DNA of 64,000 nt from a virus: positions 23,401 to 87,400 of the IMG/VR virus record IMGVR_UViG_3300030329_003230; one strand, given 5' to 3'. Under the pieces are notes generated by a model. The model was not told the origin of the DNA, ran no database searches, and saw only the letters and a list, made by a program, of their open reading frames with translations. Positions within the stretch are counted from its first letter, which is position 1, and each line of letters starts with the position of its first letter. Positions 52,657 to 61,052 of the stretch are shown here, in pieces. The translations under genes were made by a program, and so were the position numbers.

Positions 52657-54024
52657 TCAGAAAAGGTTAGTAATCTTGCCTTGTCCCTTGAAGAAGGTAC
52701 ATCCAGTCTCACCCATTGTTCGGTAAAGTCCTCGGTTTCCGAGTACTCCAACACCGAATGGATTTCCGTGGCTGATACCGTCCTCGAAATACTGAGTTGG
52801 TTTTAGCGTAGCGAACCAAAGGTGGTCAGTGTCAAGCAGAAGAATGTCAGAAATCTTCGTACCTGTGTAAGCACCAGTTGTTGGCATATCTTTAGCTGGA
52901 ATTAGAGGGATATCGTAGTATGTTGCAACACGGAATCCAACTTCTGCACCTTTTACACCTTTTACACCGTTATGGCTAGGCATTACTTCTTTAGAGTCCA
53001 TGAATCTCTCTTGGCTCTGAAGTAGGTCAGAAATTGCCTGAATTGTGTCGTATCCTGTAAGCATAACTTTAGGAGCTCCACCGTTCAATCGCACATTCTG
53101 AATGACTGTGTTCATGATGCTTAGGGTGAATTGTCGGCCAGCAGTTGCATAGCTTCCACCAAAGTTTACTTCAGCATCCAAGTAAGATGCAGCACTTCGG
53201 GTTGCGCCGTAAATGATTTTTGCATCATCGTCAGTGGTTGCGTAGTTGGTTGTTCCACCAATGTTGGAAAGGTTGTGAATACCAACAGTGTCTGCCAATT
53301 CTCCGAAAGAGCTGCAAATCTTCATCAAAGATGTGTATTGTTCACGGATTCTTCCATTTGTTACGGAAACATCAGCACCGAAGTCATCGTACATTTCTAA
53401 TGGCATGACGAGCATCTTCGATTGAGATTCAGCGTGGAATTTACCCATATCTTCACGGATAAGTTTCCTAAGGTCGCCTACTCCATCGTCAATCTTTGCC
53501 ATTTCAGCAGCTAATTCGCTGTAATCGAACATATGTGCAACGATTTTCGGATTCATGTATAGGTTAGCATATTCTGGAGCCATTGCAAGAAGAGATGATG
53601 AACCGAGAGCCTCGTTTTCACCAACTCCACCAATGATATCTGCATCAGGTGCAGCAGTTCCTTGAGCGGCAGTTCCAGCAGTTGTGGAAATTCCGAATGC
53701 AGCAGCGCTTCCACCCTGCGGCCTGTTCGTCATTACTCTCCATCCACTTGCTGTGTATGGCCTCTTTGGTAGAATTGAAAGTGGGTTGATTTCTTGGTTA
53801 ATCATTGACCAAACTTTCTGTCCGTAAATAACGTTGTAAAGGTTTGCAGCACCAGTTGTTGCTGTACCGTTAAGGTTAATTGCGTCACCAGAGGAACCGG
53901 GGAAACCGCTTCCAATAGAACCGACAACTCCAGCAGCCTTCAATAGATTGTTTCCTGCCAATCCACCAAAGCTACCGTAAGTTGCGGCTTCCAAATCTTT
54001 CATTGTGTTAATGTACTTTGTCAT
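52657..54024 (-). CDS. Major capsid protein (HK97-type)
   Basis: A 455-residue protein in the expected position after the prohead protease. It has a Gly/Ser-rich N-terminal arm, an E-loop-like stretch (KRPYTASGWRVMTNRPQGG), a long spine-like helix (ELAAEMAKIDDGVGDLRKLI) and a C-terminal A-domain with RFTLSIMNTVIQNVRLNGG and GYDTIQAISDLLQSQERF, ending FFKGQGKITNLF. ATG 54024 is nine bases after AAGGAG, better than the ATG right next to it. The coding DNA is clearly richer in G+C (near 45% in sampled stretches) than its neighbours (near 30%), with more C-ending codons, as in highly expressed or recently exchanged genes. Confidence 0.75.
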   Translation of the reverse strand: MTKYINTMKDLEAATYGSFGGLAGNNLLKAAGVVGSIGSGFPGSSGDAINLNGTATTGAANLYNVIYGQKVWSMINQEINPLSILPKRPYTASGWRVMTNRPQGGSAAAFGISTTAGTAAQGTAAPDADIIGGVGENEALGSSSLLAMAPEYANLYMNPKIVAHMFDYSELAAEMAKIDDGVGDLRKLIREDMGKFHAESQSKMLVMPLEMYDDFGADVSVTNGRIREQYTSLMKICSSFGELADTVGIHNLSNIGGTTNYATTDDDAKIIYGATRSAASYLDAEVNFGGSYATAGRQFTLSIMNTVIQNVRLNGGAPKVMLTGYDTIQAISDLLQSQERFMDSKEVMPSHNGVKGVKGAEVGFRVATYYDIPLIPAKDMPTTGAYTGTKISDILLLDTDHLWFATLKPTQYFEDGISHGNPFGVGVLGNRGLYRTMGETGCTFFKGQGKITNLF

Positions 54025-54063
54025 CTTTTTCATCTCCTTATTTTTATTTTTGTTTTATCTAGC

Positions 54064-55356
54064 TTAGAGTTGAGCCTCCAATCTCTCAACTAGAGCGTTA
54101 ATGTCATTCCAATCCATTTTTGCTATTTCATCGCTGTCTGGAAGGTTAAGTTCTGATACCGCTTCTTCTTGTTTGCGGATAACTTCTTCTTTGTTCTCAT
54201 TAAGAGTAGATAGAAGGTCAGTGAATTGTTTCCTTAATTCTGCTACTTCTGCTTTAGCATCGTAGTTTGCTTTCTCGATTTCATCTTGCTTAGCAACCAT
54301 TTCAGAATCGAATCGGGCTTGGAAATTATCTTTAATTGCATCATAAGCAGCCTTTTCTAGTTGTTCTGCTTTAAACTCTGCATAAGCTTTCTCAAGGTTT
54401 TCTGGAGAAAGGTCCAGAGTAGATTGGTTATCGAACTTAGCCATAAAGTCGCTATCCAATTGGTCGTGCTCAGAGCTTGGGGTTTCCCCTGCTCCTCCAC
54501 CTTCAATTTCTCCAGCATCTAAACTAGGTTTGGCTTTAACCTCAGCATCTTGATACTCCATCATTTTCTCTTCTTCTGATGGAACCTCTTCTTCAGTTGC
54601 GGTATCCATCAGTTCTTCTTCTTCTTTTACTACTTCCTCGGTCATATTATTTGCCTCGTTGGATGATTCTTGGTTTTTATTCAAGTTCTTATTAAAGCTT
54701 TCCTCTAATTCTATTGAATTTGAAGAAATATCTTCTTCTTTATTAAGTTCCGAATCATTATTCTTCTCTAATAGTTCGTTTAATGCGTTTAATGCCTTTT
54801 CTATTTCAGTCATGTCTTTTTCTCCTTTTTCCATTTTTAATATGTCAAACTTCGCTTCAGGATTAATTCCTTTTTCACAAATTGTAACTTCATGGAGTTC
54901 TAGTTTGGAGATTTCATTATAATCTCCGTATTCTTTATGAGATTTCTTTTTCTTTTCTAACGCTTGGCCACCAATACTAAAAGAACGAAGAGTACCATCT
55001 CTTATTTCTCGACCAACTTCTTTTGCTTTCTCAATGTCTTCTCTCATTTTAATAACAACGAAAAACCCAACATCATCTACTTCGGTTTTCCAAAGTTTAC
55101 CGGATTTATCTCTATATTGAGGAATAACTTCCCCAACCTGAACATTAGAATGATTAGTCATAACATTTCTAAATTTGGTAATTTCCATATATTTACCAAC
55201 GGCTTCATCTAAAGCATCTAAAGTAATCAAATCGTTTTGTTTATCTACCATTTCAATAGAAGCATAACCACCTATTACCAAATCATCAGATTTTAGAATA
55301 CTAAAAGGGTCATGTCTAACTGGGTTAATTGACCTCATAATAGCAGCAGAACTCAT
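54064..55356 (-). CDS. Prohead protease fused to scaffold-like C-terminal region
   Basis: A 430-residue protein. The N-terminal ~165 residues fit an S78-like prohead serine protease (LVIGGYASIEMVDKQNDLIT, TNHSNVQVGEVI, DGTLRSFSIGG with catalytic-type Ser). A long acidic coiled-coil region follows (to ~400), as in scaffolding proteins. The last residues (LPDSDEIAKMDWNDINALVE) carry a motif shared with other genes of this module. Protease-scaffold fusions are known in HK97-type phages. The protease would cleave scaffold and capsid N-termini during maturation. Confidence 0.7.
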   Translation of the reverse strand: MSSAAIMRSINPVRHDPFSILKSDDLVIGGYASIEMVDKQNDLITLDALDEAVGKYMEITKFRNVMTNHSNVQVGEVIPQYRDKSGKLWKTEVDDVGFFVVIKMREDIEKAKEVGREIRDGTLRSFSIGGQALEKKKKSHKEYGDYNEISKLELHEVTICEKGINPEAKFDILKMEKGEKDMTEIEKALNALNELLEKNNDSELNKEEDISSNSIELEESFNKNLNKNQESSNEANNMTEEVVKEEEELMDTATEEEVPSEEEKMMEYQDAEVKAKPSLDAGEIEGGGAGETPSSEHDQLDSDFMAKFDNQSTLDLSPENLEKAYAEFKAEQLEKAAYDAIKDNFQARFDSEMVAKQDEIEKANYDAKAEVAELRKQFTDLLSTLNENKEEVIRKQEEAVSELNLPDSDEIAKMDWNDINALVERLEAQL

Positions 55357-55383
55357 GAATGAGGTTTTCTAGCGTTTACTATA

Positions 55384-57867
55384 TTAATTGTTCCTGAATT
55401 TTAATTTAGAAAACTTATCTTTACTAATATCCCAAACCCCTTCATCAGTATCAGAGTCAACAGGTTCAGTTTCTAAACCAGTCCAAGCTAACCAAATATC
55501 TTCACCGTCAACGGGAATAACCCTAACATGAAATTTAGTATCAAATTTATTTCCTTCTAACATATATTCATGATAACCGTCTCTTTGAACTCCTAATTCT
55601 ACTTTACCGGAATCAACTAATTTGCCCTTTCCATATTTGTCTTCCACTTGAGCAGGGAATTTACCTGATTTACCAAAAAGAGAAAATATATCTTCATCAT
55701 CTTCTATATCTATTTCCCATCCAAATAATTTATCACTCACTTTGAAAAAGATACATAGGTTATCATTATCCTTTCTATAAATTTTAAATTCTCCTTTTCT
55801 ATATTCATCAGGAGTTTTGTAATCTTTCTCTATCATATCATCAGCAGCAGAAAACACTCCTTCTTGTTCATCATAAGTTATATCTTCTAGTTGTTTCATC
55901 CAATCTTTTAATTTTTTACTATCAGACTCAAAAAGATTACTAAAATAATTCATATGTTTTTCTCTTACAAAATCTTCTATTTTATCAAAAGAAACTCTAC
56001 CAGTTTCCATTAAGAAATTTTTAACAGCCAGTCTGAACTTTGCTTTTTGTGTTTTCAACATATCTTCTATCTGAGTTTTCCAAACATCAATATCTAGTAT
56101 AGCATTTTTAGACATCAAATTATTTTCTTCAAACCCATAAAACGTAAACCCATCTAAATCTGATTTAATTATGGCAGTGGCTTCACCGTGTATAATATCT
56201 GAAATTTTATATCCTTTCTCTAAAGCTTCTACATTATAGTTAAGAGATTTCTTAGTATCTTGAGATAATAATTCAAGAGTGATGAGTTTTTCAGGTAATT
56301 CAACTTCAGGTATCTCAATAGGTTTAGCAGAGAATAACTTGTAGCCTCCGTTTTTATCTTTCTTTACTTCATCTATTTTAACTCGGATAATAGTACCTAC
56401 ATCAACATCTATTTTTGTATTCAGGGCTTTACCTACTTCCAAATATTTCCTATCATTAATCATTTTAGTATTTTTAAAATCATCATTATCCGATAATGGC
56501 CCAGCACCTAAAGTATAAGTGAACATATTAGATTTAGTAGTCTTTTTATCTAATACCATCATATCTAAATCAACGAATTTCTTCCACTTAATCCATTTAG
56601 GGTTCTTCTTAGTTCCAACAAAATAAGTAGATGTTAGGTCTTTTATTACTACCCCCTCAGCAGTTGGTATTTGCATAATTTCTTCTGAATATTCTTCTAC
56701 TTCCTTAATAGAATCAGCATAACGTGTATCTTTTTTAGAAGGGAAAGCTAGTTTCTCATCTGAATGAGTAGAATAATTATTGAAAAGTATAGTTAACCTT
56801 TCAGATAATTCTTCTTCATGTAACTCTCTATCTTCATGCCTCATAATATCGAATACATGTACTCTTAATTCTGAATCTTCCGCTTCCTTTCCTTTGAATA
56901 TTCTGGCCACAACTTCTGCTCTATGTAATGGTTCTTCCTTTTGGAAAAGCATTAATTCTGCATCAAGGATACAATCCCCAAAGTGTTTAGCAGCCATTAT
57001 TTTCTTTTGTTCTGGACATTTATCGGTGATGTCTTTACCATTGAATGAATAAATCTTAATTTGTTCATCTATCTTATGAATCTGAATTCTCATTCCATCA
57101 TATTTTTCTTGAACAACCCATTTTCCTGTAAATCCCTTTAATTCTTTCAAATCATCTATCTCAAAAATCCTATACATTGGTTTGTTAGGTATTAAAAAAT
57201 GAATATCAGATTTCTGAGCTTTTTCTAAACTAACCGTTTTATTCCATTTAGATTTCCCATGATGAGACACAAATATATCTTCTAATAATTTAGCAGCAGC
57301 CTTGTATTTACCTTTAATTCTCTTAGTATCTTTACCATCCCCATAGTGTTCTACAATAAAATCAATGACATCTTTTTTAGATAAATTAAGACCTTTATAT
57401 CCTTCAGTAATATTATCTGGTTCTAAATCATTTTTTTCCCAAGCGCCGTCACTTAACGATTTATCATGATTTCTTATAGCCCAATGAATAAATTTAGCAA
57501 ATAAAGAGGGATTAGACATTAATTGGTCTAATACTTCTTCTCCGTATTTAATACTGAAAGGGTCTTTAACAATTCCAGAGGAGTACCTTAATTCTTTAAC
57601 TTGAGAATAAATATCCCTTGCAATGTCTGTTTCTACATTTTCAGCTTCGTCAGAAAATAAATTATCTTCATTAATTACTTTTTTAATTTCTTTACTGAAA
57701 TCATCTATGTCATCCCACTGTTCACGTAATATTTTAATCTCACTTATCCATTTCTTGCCATATTGTTTAGGGTCTGATAAAGCAGAAAGATATGACATTC
57801 GCATTTTTTCAAAAAATTGAATGACCCTTAGAGTTATTGGGGTATCTTTCGTAATAGAAACAGGCAC
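55384..57867 (-). CDS. Second ATP-dependent DNA ligase, 827 residues, with LigD phosphoesterase-like domain
   Basis: Adenylation motif I is VQEKYDGMR (Lys255), motif III CILDAELMLF, IIIa VHVFDIM, IV AEGVVIKDL and V WIKWKK, so an active nucleotidyltransferase is predicted. An OB-fold follows. The N-terminal ~240 residues are a divergent helical DNA-binding part. The C-terminal ~130 residues (SGKFPAQVEDKYGKGKLVDS..., WLAWTGLE) resemble the 3'-phosphoesterase domain of bacterial LigD, by eye. Its place among head-assembly genes is odd: it may be packaged in the virion or join genome ends after infection. Start ATG with CGTGTGCCT upstream, no strong site. Confidence 0.85.
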   Translation of the reverse strand: MPVSITKDTPITLRVIQFFEKMRMSYLSALSDPKQYGKKWISEIKILREQWDDIDDFSKEIKKVINEDNLFSDEAENVETDIARDIYSQVKELRYSSGIVKDPFSIKYGEEVLDQLMSNPSLFAKFIHWAIRNHDKSLSDGAWEKNDLEPDNITEGYKGLNLSKKDVIDFIVEHYGDGKDTKRIKGKYKAAAKLLEDIFVSHHGKSKWNKTVSLEKAQKSDIHFLIPNKPMYRIFEIDDLKELKGFTGKWVVQEKYDGMRIQIHKIDEQIKIYSFNGKDITDKCPEQKKIMAAKHFGDCILDAELMLFQKEEPLHRAEVVARIFKGKEAEDSELRVHVFDIMRHEDRELHEEELSERLTILFNNYSTHSDEKLAFPSKKDTRYADSIKEVEEYSEEIMQIPTAEGVVIKDLTSTYFVGTKKNPKWIKWKKFVDLDMMVLDKKTTKSNMFTYTLGAGPLSDNDDFKNTKMINDRKYLEVGKALNTKIDVDVGTIIRVKIDEVKKDKNGGYKLFSAKPIEIPEVELPEKLITLELLSQDTKKSLNYNVEALEKGYKISDIIHGEATAIIKSDLDGFTFYGFEENNLMSKNAILDIDVWKTQIEDMLKTQKAKFRLAVKNFLMETGRVSFDKIEDFVREKHMNYFSNLFESDSKKLKDWMKQLEDITYDEQEGVFSAADDMIEKDYKTPDEYRKGEFKIYRKDNDNLCIFFKVSDKLFGWEIDIEDDEDIFSLFGKSGKFPAQVEDKYGKGKLVDSGKVELGVQRDGYHEYMLEGNKFDTKFHVRVIPVDGEDIWLAWTGLETEPVDSDTDEGVWDISKDKFSKLKFRNN

Positions 57868-57877
57868 ACGAAATCAC

Positions 57878-58294
57878 CTAATCTTCTTGAATTCTTTTAG
57901 CGTCTGGTATAGATGCCTGTCTTCTTTGTCTCTCTTCATCAGATTCTGACCATCGCTCCCACCGAGCAGTAGCGGGGTGGGGGTAATGGGGAGTTGCTTT
58001 CATTCTATCCATTAATTTATTATATTCTCTTAAAAAATCAGGGTCAAATTTGTCTTTATATTTCTCCATTAAAGCGTCTAATTTATCTAAATCTCGTTTA
58101 ACTGATTTAGAAATATTACCACTTGCGTATTCTCTCTTTCCTTCCTTAACGGTAGTACCTTTACCATCAGCAAGATGTCCAGTTCCTAATACGGGAGTTG
58201 TGTCTTTCTGACCTTTTGTTCTTTCAGCCTTTACTTCTTCACCAATTACGAATTGCATCAATTTTTCTACATACTCTGTTCTTTCATTTGTCAT
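57878..58294 (-). CDS. Head-module hypothetical protein
   Basis: A 138-residue basic protein, mostly helical (KRDLDKLDALMEKYKDKF) with a Pro/His-rich segment (TPHYPHPATARWERW). Encoded between the ligase and the motif-bearing small proteins. No known domain. RBS GGAGGAGATTGAA upstream. Confidence 0.55.
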   Translation of the reverse strand: MTNERTEYVEKLMQFVIGEEVKAERTKGQKDTTPVLGTGHLADGKGTTVKEGKREYASGNISKSVKRDLDKLDALMEKYKDKFDPDFLREYNKLMDRMKATPHYPHPATARWERWSESDEERQRRQASIPDAKRIQED

Positions 58295-58295
58295 T

Positions 58296-58532
58296 TCAAT
58301 CTCCTCCTAATCTACTAACTAAATCGTTAATCTCATCCCAACTCATTTTAGCAATAGTATCTGAATCTGGAACATCGGACTTCTGACCCATTGCAGGAAC
58401 AGGAGAATCAATAGTAACAATACCTGATTTCATCAAGATATTATCATTATCAAATACAGTCTTCTCTATTTTCTTTATCCTTCCTACTAACTCTTTTAGT
58501 AGGTCTATCATTTCATTATTTTCTTCTGTCAT
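58296..58532 (-). CDS. Small head protein with C-terminal IAKMSW motif
   Basis: A 78-residue protein: a coiled-coil-like N-terminus (MIDLLKELVGRIKKIEKTVF) and a C-terminus DSDTIAKMSWDEINDLVSRL, nearly the same as the end of the prohead protease/scaffold. ATG 58532 is preceded by AGGTGAAT. It may be a small scaffold or carry a capsid-binding peptide. Confidence 0.6.
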   Translation of the reverse strand: MTEENNEMIDLLKELVGRIKKIEKTVFDNDNILMKSGIVTIDSPVPAMGQKSDVPDSDTIAKMSWDEINDLVSRLGGD

Positions 58533-58533
58533 A

Positions 58534-58839
58534 TTATTCACCTAATCCATTAGAGAGTGTTAGTAAATTAAGTTCGATTTCACCTAGAAGATTTATCTTA
58601 CTTATGATATCATTGGGTATGCTTCCGTCAGCTACATCCCTGCCCTCGTATTTATCTAAATCCTTGAGTAGTGCAGAAACTTTTTTCTCAATCTTAGTAA
58701 TATATTCCTCGATGTTTTGTCCTTGCTTCTCTTTATTGAGGAATACTGTTGCCCGACCAACTTTGTTCTTTGATGAGGTGTACTCATCATATTCACCATC
58801 TTTTTGTTCTTTCTTTTTTATCTCATCTTTCCAGCTCAT
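58534..58839 (-). CDS. Small head protein with N-terminal MSW motif
   Basis: A 101-residue protein starting MSWKDEIKKKE, then two charged helices (IEEYITKIEKKVSALLKDLD). The N-terminal motif is shared with two other genes nearby. It overlaps the next gene by four bases. Function unknown; probably packaged or head-associated. Confidence 0.55.
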   Translation of the reverse strand: MSWKDEIKKKEQKDGEYDEYTSSKNKVGRATVFLNKEKQGQNIEEYITKIEKKVSALLKDLDKYEGRDVADGSIPNDIISKINLLGEIELNLLTLSNGLGE

Positions 58840-59177
58840 TTTTCTTCCTCTCCTAAACTACCTGAACTCTTTGGATATACTACTTTCCTAACCTGCCTAT
58901 ACAACTGCTCATACTGCTTTCGTAATTTGCTCGCCGTGGCAACCATATCAACGTTCTGTTCACTGATAGATTTCATCTTCTTATTTAATTTAGAATCATC
59001 TTTAACTAAATCAAGACCTTCCATCATCTCAATAAGTTCCCCTAATTTAGTAAAATCTTGACCGAAATATTCTGAAGGTTCAGCAGCTTGCAGTGTTTTC
59101 TTTAGTTTCTTTTTCTCTTTAGAGTCAAGAGCATTTAAAATATCACTCTTAGCTTTTAGAACATTTTCCCAAGTCAT
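58836..59177 (-). CDS. Small head protein with N-terminal MTW motif
   Basis: A 113-residue helical protein starting MTWENVLKAKSDILNAL, with a Lys-rich first half and an acidic end (SSGSLGEEEK). It starts directly before the preceding gene's stop. Third member of the MSW-type set in this region. Confidence 0.55.
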   Translation of the reverse strand: MTWENVLKAKSDILNALDSKEKKKLKKTLQAAEPSEYFGQDFTKLGELIEMMEGLDLVKDDSKLNKKMKSISEQNVDMVATASKLRKQYEQLYRQVRKVVYPKSSGSLGEEEK

Positions 59178-60407
59178 TTAATTCACTTCCCAAGTAACAT
59201 TTTCTCCTTCTTCTAACCGTTGCATTATATCAGAAACAGTAAGGTCAGCCCTCATACGATTTTTTATATCAGGGTTATTTAGTAAATTTGGTATCGTATA
59301 TAGAGTACCACCTTTAATATATTCTTTGTAAAGGTCTTTGAGTCTATCATTAATATTTCTATGTTCAGCAATATCCTTTACAATTTTAACAGTATTACTA
59401 TATTGATAAACATTAGAAATTATTTCATGTAGGGGCTCCTTAACCTTAACAAGTTTAGAATCTTCAAAAGTTTCATATTCTATTTCTTGATTTAATTTAT
59501 CATTTATTTTCTCTAAAAGACCCAACCTTTCTCTGAAATACCTTTGTTCTTCTTTACTTAATTGTAAAGTCTCTATAACTTCAATGTGTTTTTCATCTCT
59601 TACATTTTTAATTGATTCTAAATCATCATTACTAAGGTTATACATTTCTTTTATTTTTTCAACTTCTTTATTCTCAACGTGTTTCATTAAATTAATGTAA
59701 CTTTTAGGGTTCTTCATTAAACTATTAACTGCCTTTTCTATTTTAGGACCATAAATTGTTTCTCCTTCTAAATCAACAATATCATCTTCAGTTATTTCTA
59801 TGGCAAATGTTTCTATATTTTCTAAAAGTTTTAATCCGTCTTCTAATAATTGTTTATGGGTCTTGCCTTTAATTTTACCAGTATCAATATCCTTTACAGG
59901 AACTTTTTGTTTAGGTACAGTTTGTTTTTCTAATAACATAGCTCTTAGATTATCAATTATAGGTTTCAAAACAGTAGCCTCTTTTTCATAAGCTGGAGAT
60001 TTTTCTAAAGCTGAAATAAGAGTCCTAATATTCTGTTCCATAACTTCTGGATGCATGGGGTCATTACCAGTTACTGTTTTAGTTCGTAACTTTCCATCTG
60101 AATCTTCAAATTTTTCATATTTTCTTCCAGATAATTTAGGTGGTTTTATACCTTCAGTTGTATCTGTTTTTTCACGAAAATTCCCAACTGGATACTTCTC
60201 AAGTATGTCTTTTAAAATTTCTACTGTTTTAGGAGATATAGGTAATCGACTGTATAATGCTTTACTTTTTTTACTTTCTCTCTCAATAGCATCAATTAGG
60301 TTCTCCCAAGTAATACCTTGTTCTTTTAGAATTTCTTCTAAATAACACTTCAACATAATGAACGGATTATCCGTTTTTAGAAGGTGGGCTTTTAGAAGAG
60401 TTGACAT
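59178..60407 (-). CDS. Head-module hypothetical protein, 409 residues
   Basis: A 409-residue, mostly helical, charged protein. An internal GITWENLIDAIER (residues ~31-43) and the C-terminal NVTWEVN resemble the MSW/MTW motif of its neighbours. No enzyme motif seen. It is between the portal-side genes and the small motif proteins, so it may be an internal head protein. Confidence 0.55.
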   Translation of the reverse strand: MSTLLKAHLLKTDNPFIMLKCYLEEILKEQGITWENLIDAIERESKKSKALYSRLPISPKTVEILKDILEKYPVGNFREKTDTTEGIKPPKLSGRKYEKFEDSDGKLRTKTVTGNDPMHPEVMEQNIRTLISALEKSPAYEKEATVLKPIIDNLRAMLLEKQTVPKQKVPVKDIDTGKIKGKTHKQLLEDGLKLLENIETFAIEITEDDIVDLEGETIYGPKIEKAVNSLMKNPKSYINLMKHVENKEVEKIKEMYNLSNDDLESIKNVRDEKHIEVIETLQLSKEEQRYFRERLGLLEKINDKLNQEIEYETFEDSKLVKVKEPLHEIISNVYQYSNTVKIVKDIAEHRNINDRLKDLYKEYIKGGTLYTIPNLLNNPDIKNRMRADLTVSDIMQRLEEGENVTWEVN

Positions 60408-60416
60408 TTATTTCCC

Positions 60417-60641
60417 TCAATAATATGGTTTGTTTTCATGATTTTGTTTTCTTTTCTTAGGTATGTGAATATAGTTAGGCATATCTGAATTAGATTGGGG
60501 CTCAGGTCTAACTTTATTATTACCTAAAGACATAGGAGTTAAATCTTTATTTTTAGTTACTATTTTTTCTTTTTGTGCTAATATTCTTTCAGCCGTCATT
60601 AATTCTTTTCTCATTTTAGCTGCTTCTTCTCTTGTTGTCAT
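60417..60641 (-). CDS. Small basic hypothetical protein
   Basis: A 74-residue basic protein: a helical N-terminus (REEAAKMRKELMTAERILAQ) and an Asn/Lys-rich end. It may bind DNA. No motif. The preceding gene ends two bases upstream. Confidence 0.5.
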   Translation of the reverse strand: MTTREEAAKMRKELMTAERILAQKEKIVTKNKDLTPMSLGNNKVRPEPQSNSDMPNYIHIPKKRKQNHENKPYY

Positions 60642-60643
60642 TT

Positions 60644-61051
60644 TTAATCTCCCCTCATATTTTGGATAATATCATTAGCCATATCTTTATTTTCCTTAGT
60701 GGGTTTTACCCGTTCTGAACGACTAACTTTTGCATGGGGGTCATCCATTGTAAAACCATCTTCATGTATCATATTCTTAAAACAAACATCACATTCTTGG
60801 TAAATGTTTATTTTGTCTTCAATGGGTTCTCCACTATCCCAATGTTCTAATAGAAACCTTTTCATTTTAGGACTTCCAAAATGGTCTTGAATTACACCAC
60901 AGTAATCACAAGTATTTACTTTGTTTATGTATTTATCTAAGTTTTTCAGATAATATTCTTTCATTTCTTTTTGAAAGGGACTAAGGGTTCTTTTCTTAGG
61001 GGTTGTAGGTTTTCTTTCTTCTTTGGTCTTCAATATATCTTCCCAACTCAT
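60644..61051 (-). CDS. Head-module zinc-binding protein with MSWEDIL motif
   Basis: A 135-residue protein starting MSWEDILKTKEER, with a basic helical part and a zinc ribbon (NTCDYCGVIQDHFG...ECDVCFKNM). Start at ATG 61051 gives exactly the shared N-terminal motif; an in-frame codon at 61060 adds three residues. It overlaps nothing and ends near the 74-residue gene. Possibly a DNA-binding internal head protein. Confidence 0.6.
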   Translation of the reverse strand: MSWEDILKTKEERKPTTPKKRTLSPFQKEMKEYYLKNLDKYINKVNTCDYCGVIQDHFGSPKMKRFLLEHWDSGEPIEDKINIYQECDVCFKNMIHEDGFTMDDPHAKVSRSERVKPTKENKDMANDIIQNMRGD

Positions 61052-61052
61052 A

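Noticed and set aside
53131-53408. Plus-strand frames opposite the capsid gene
   Set aside because: Antisense shadows of the G+C-richer capsid gene; no motif, and they oppose a solid structural gene.
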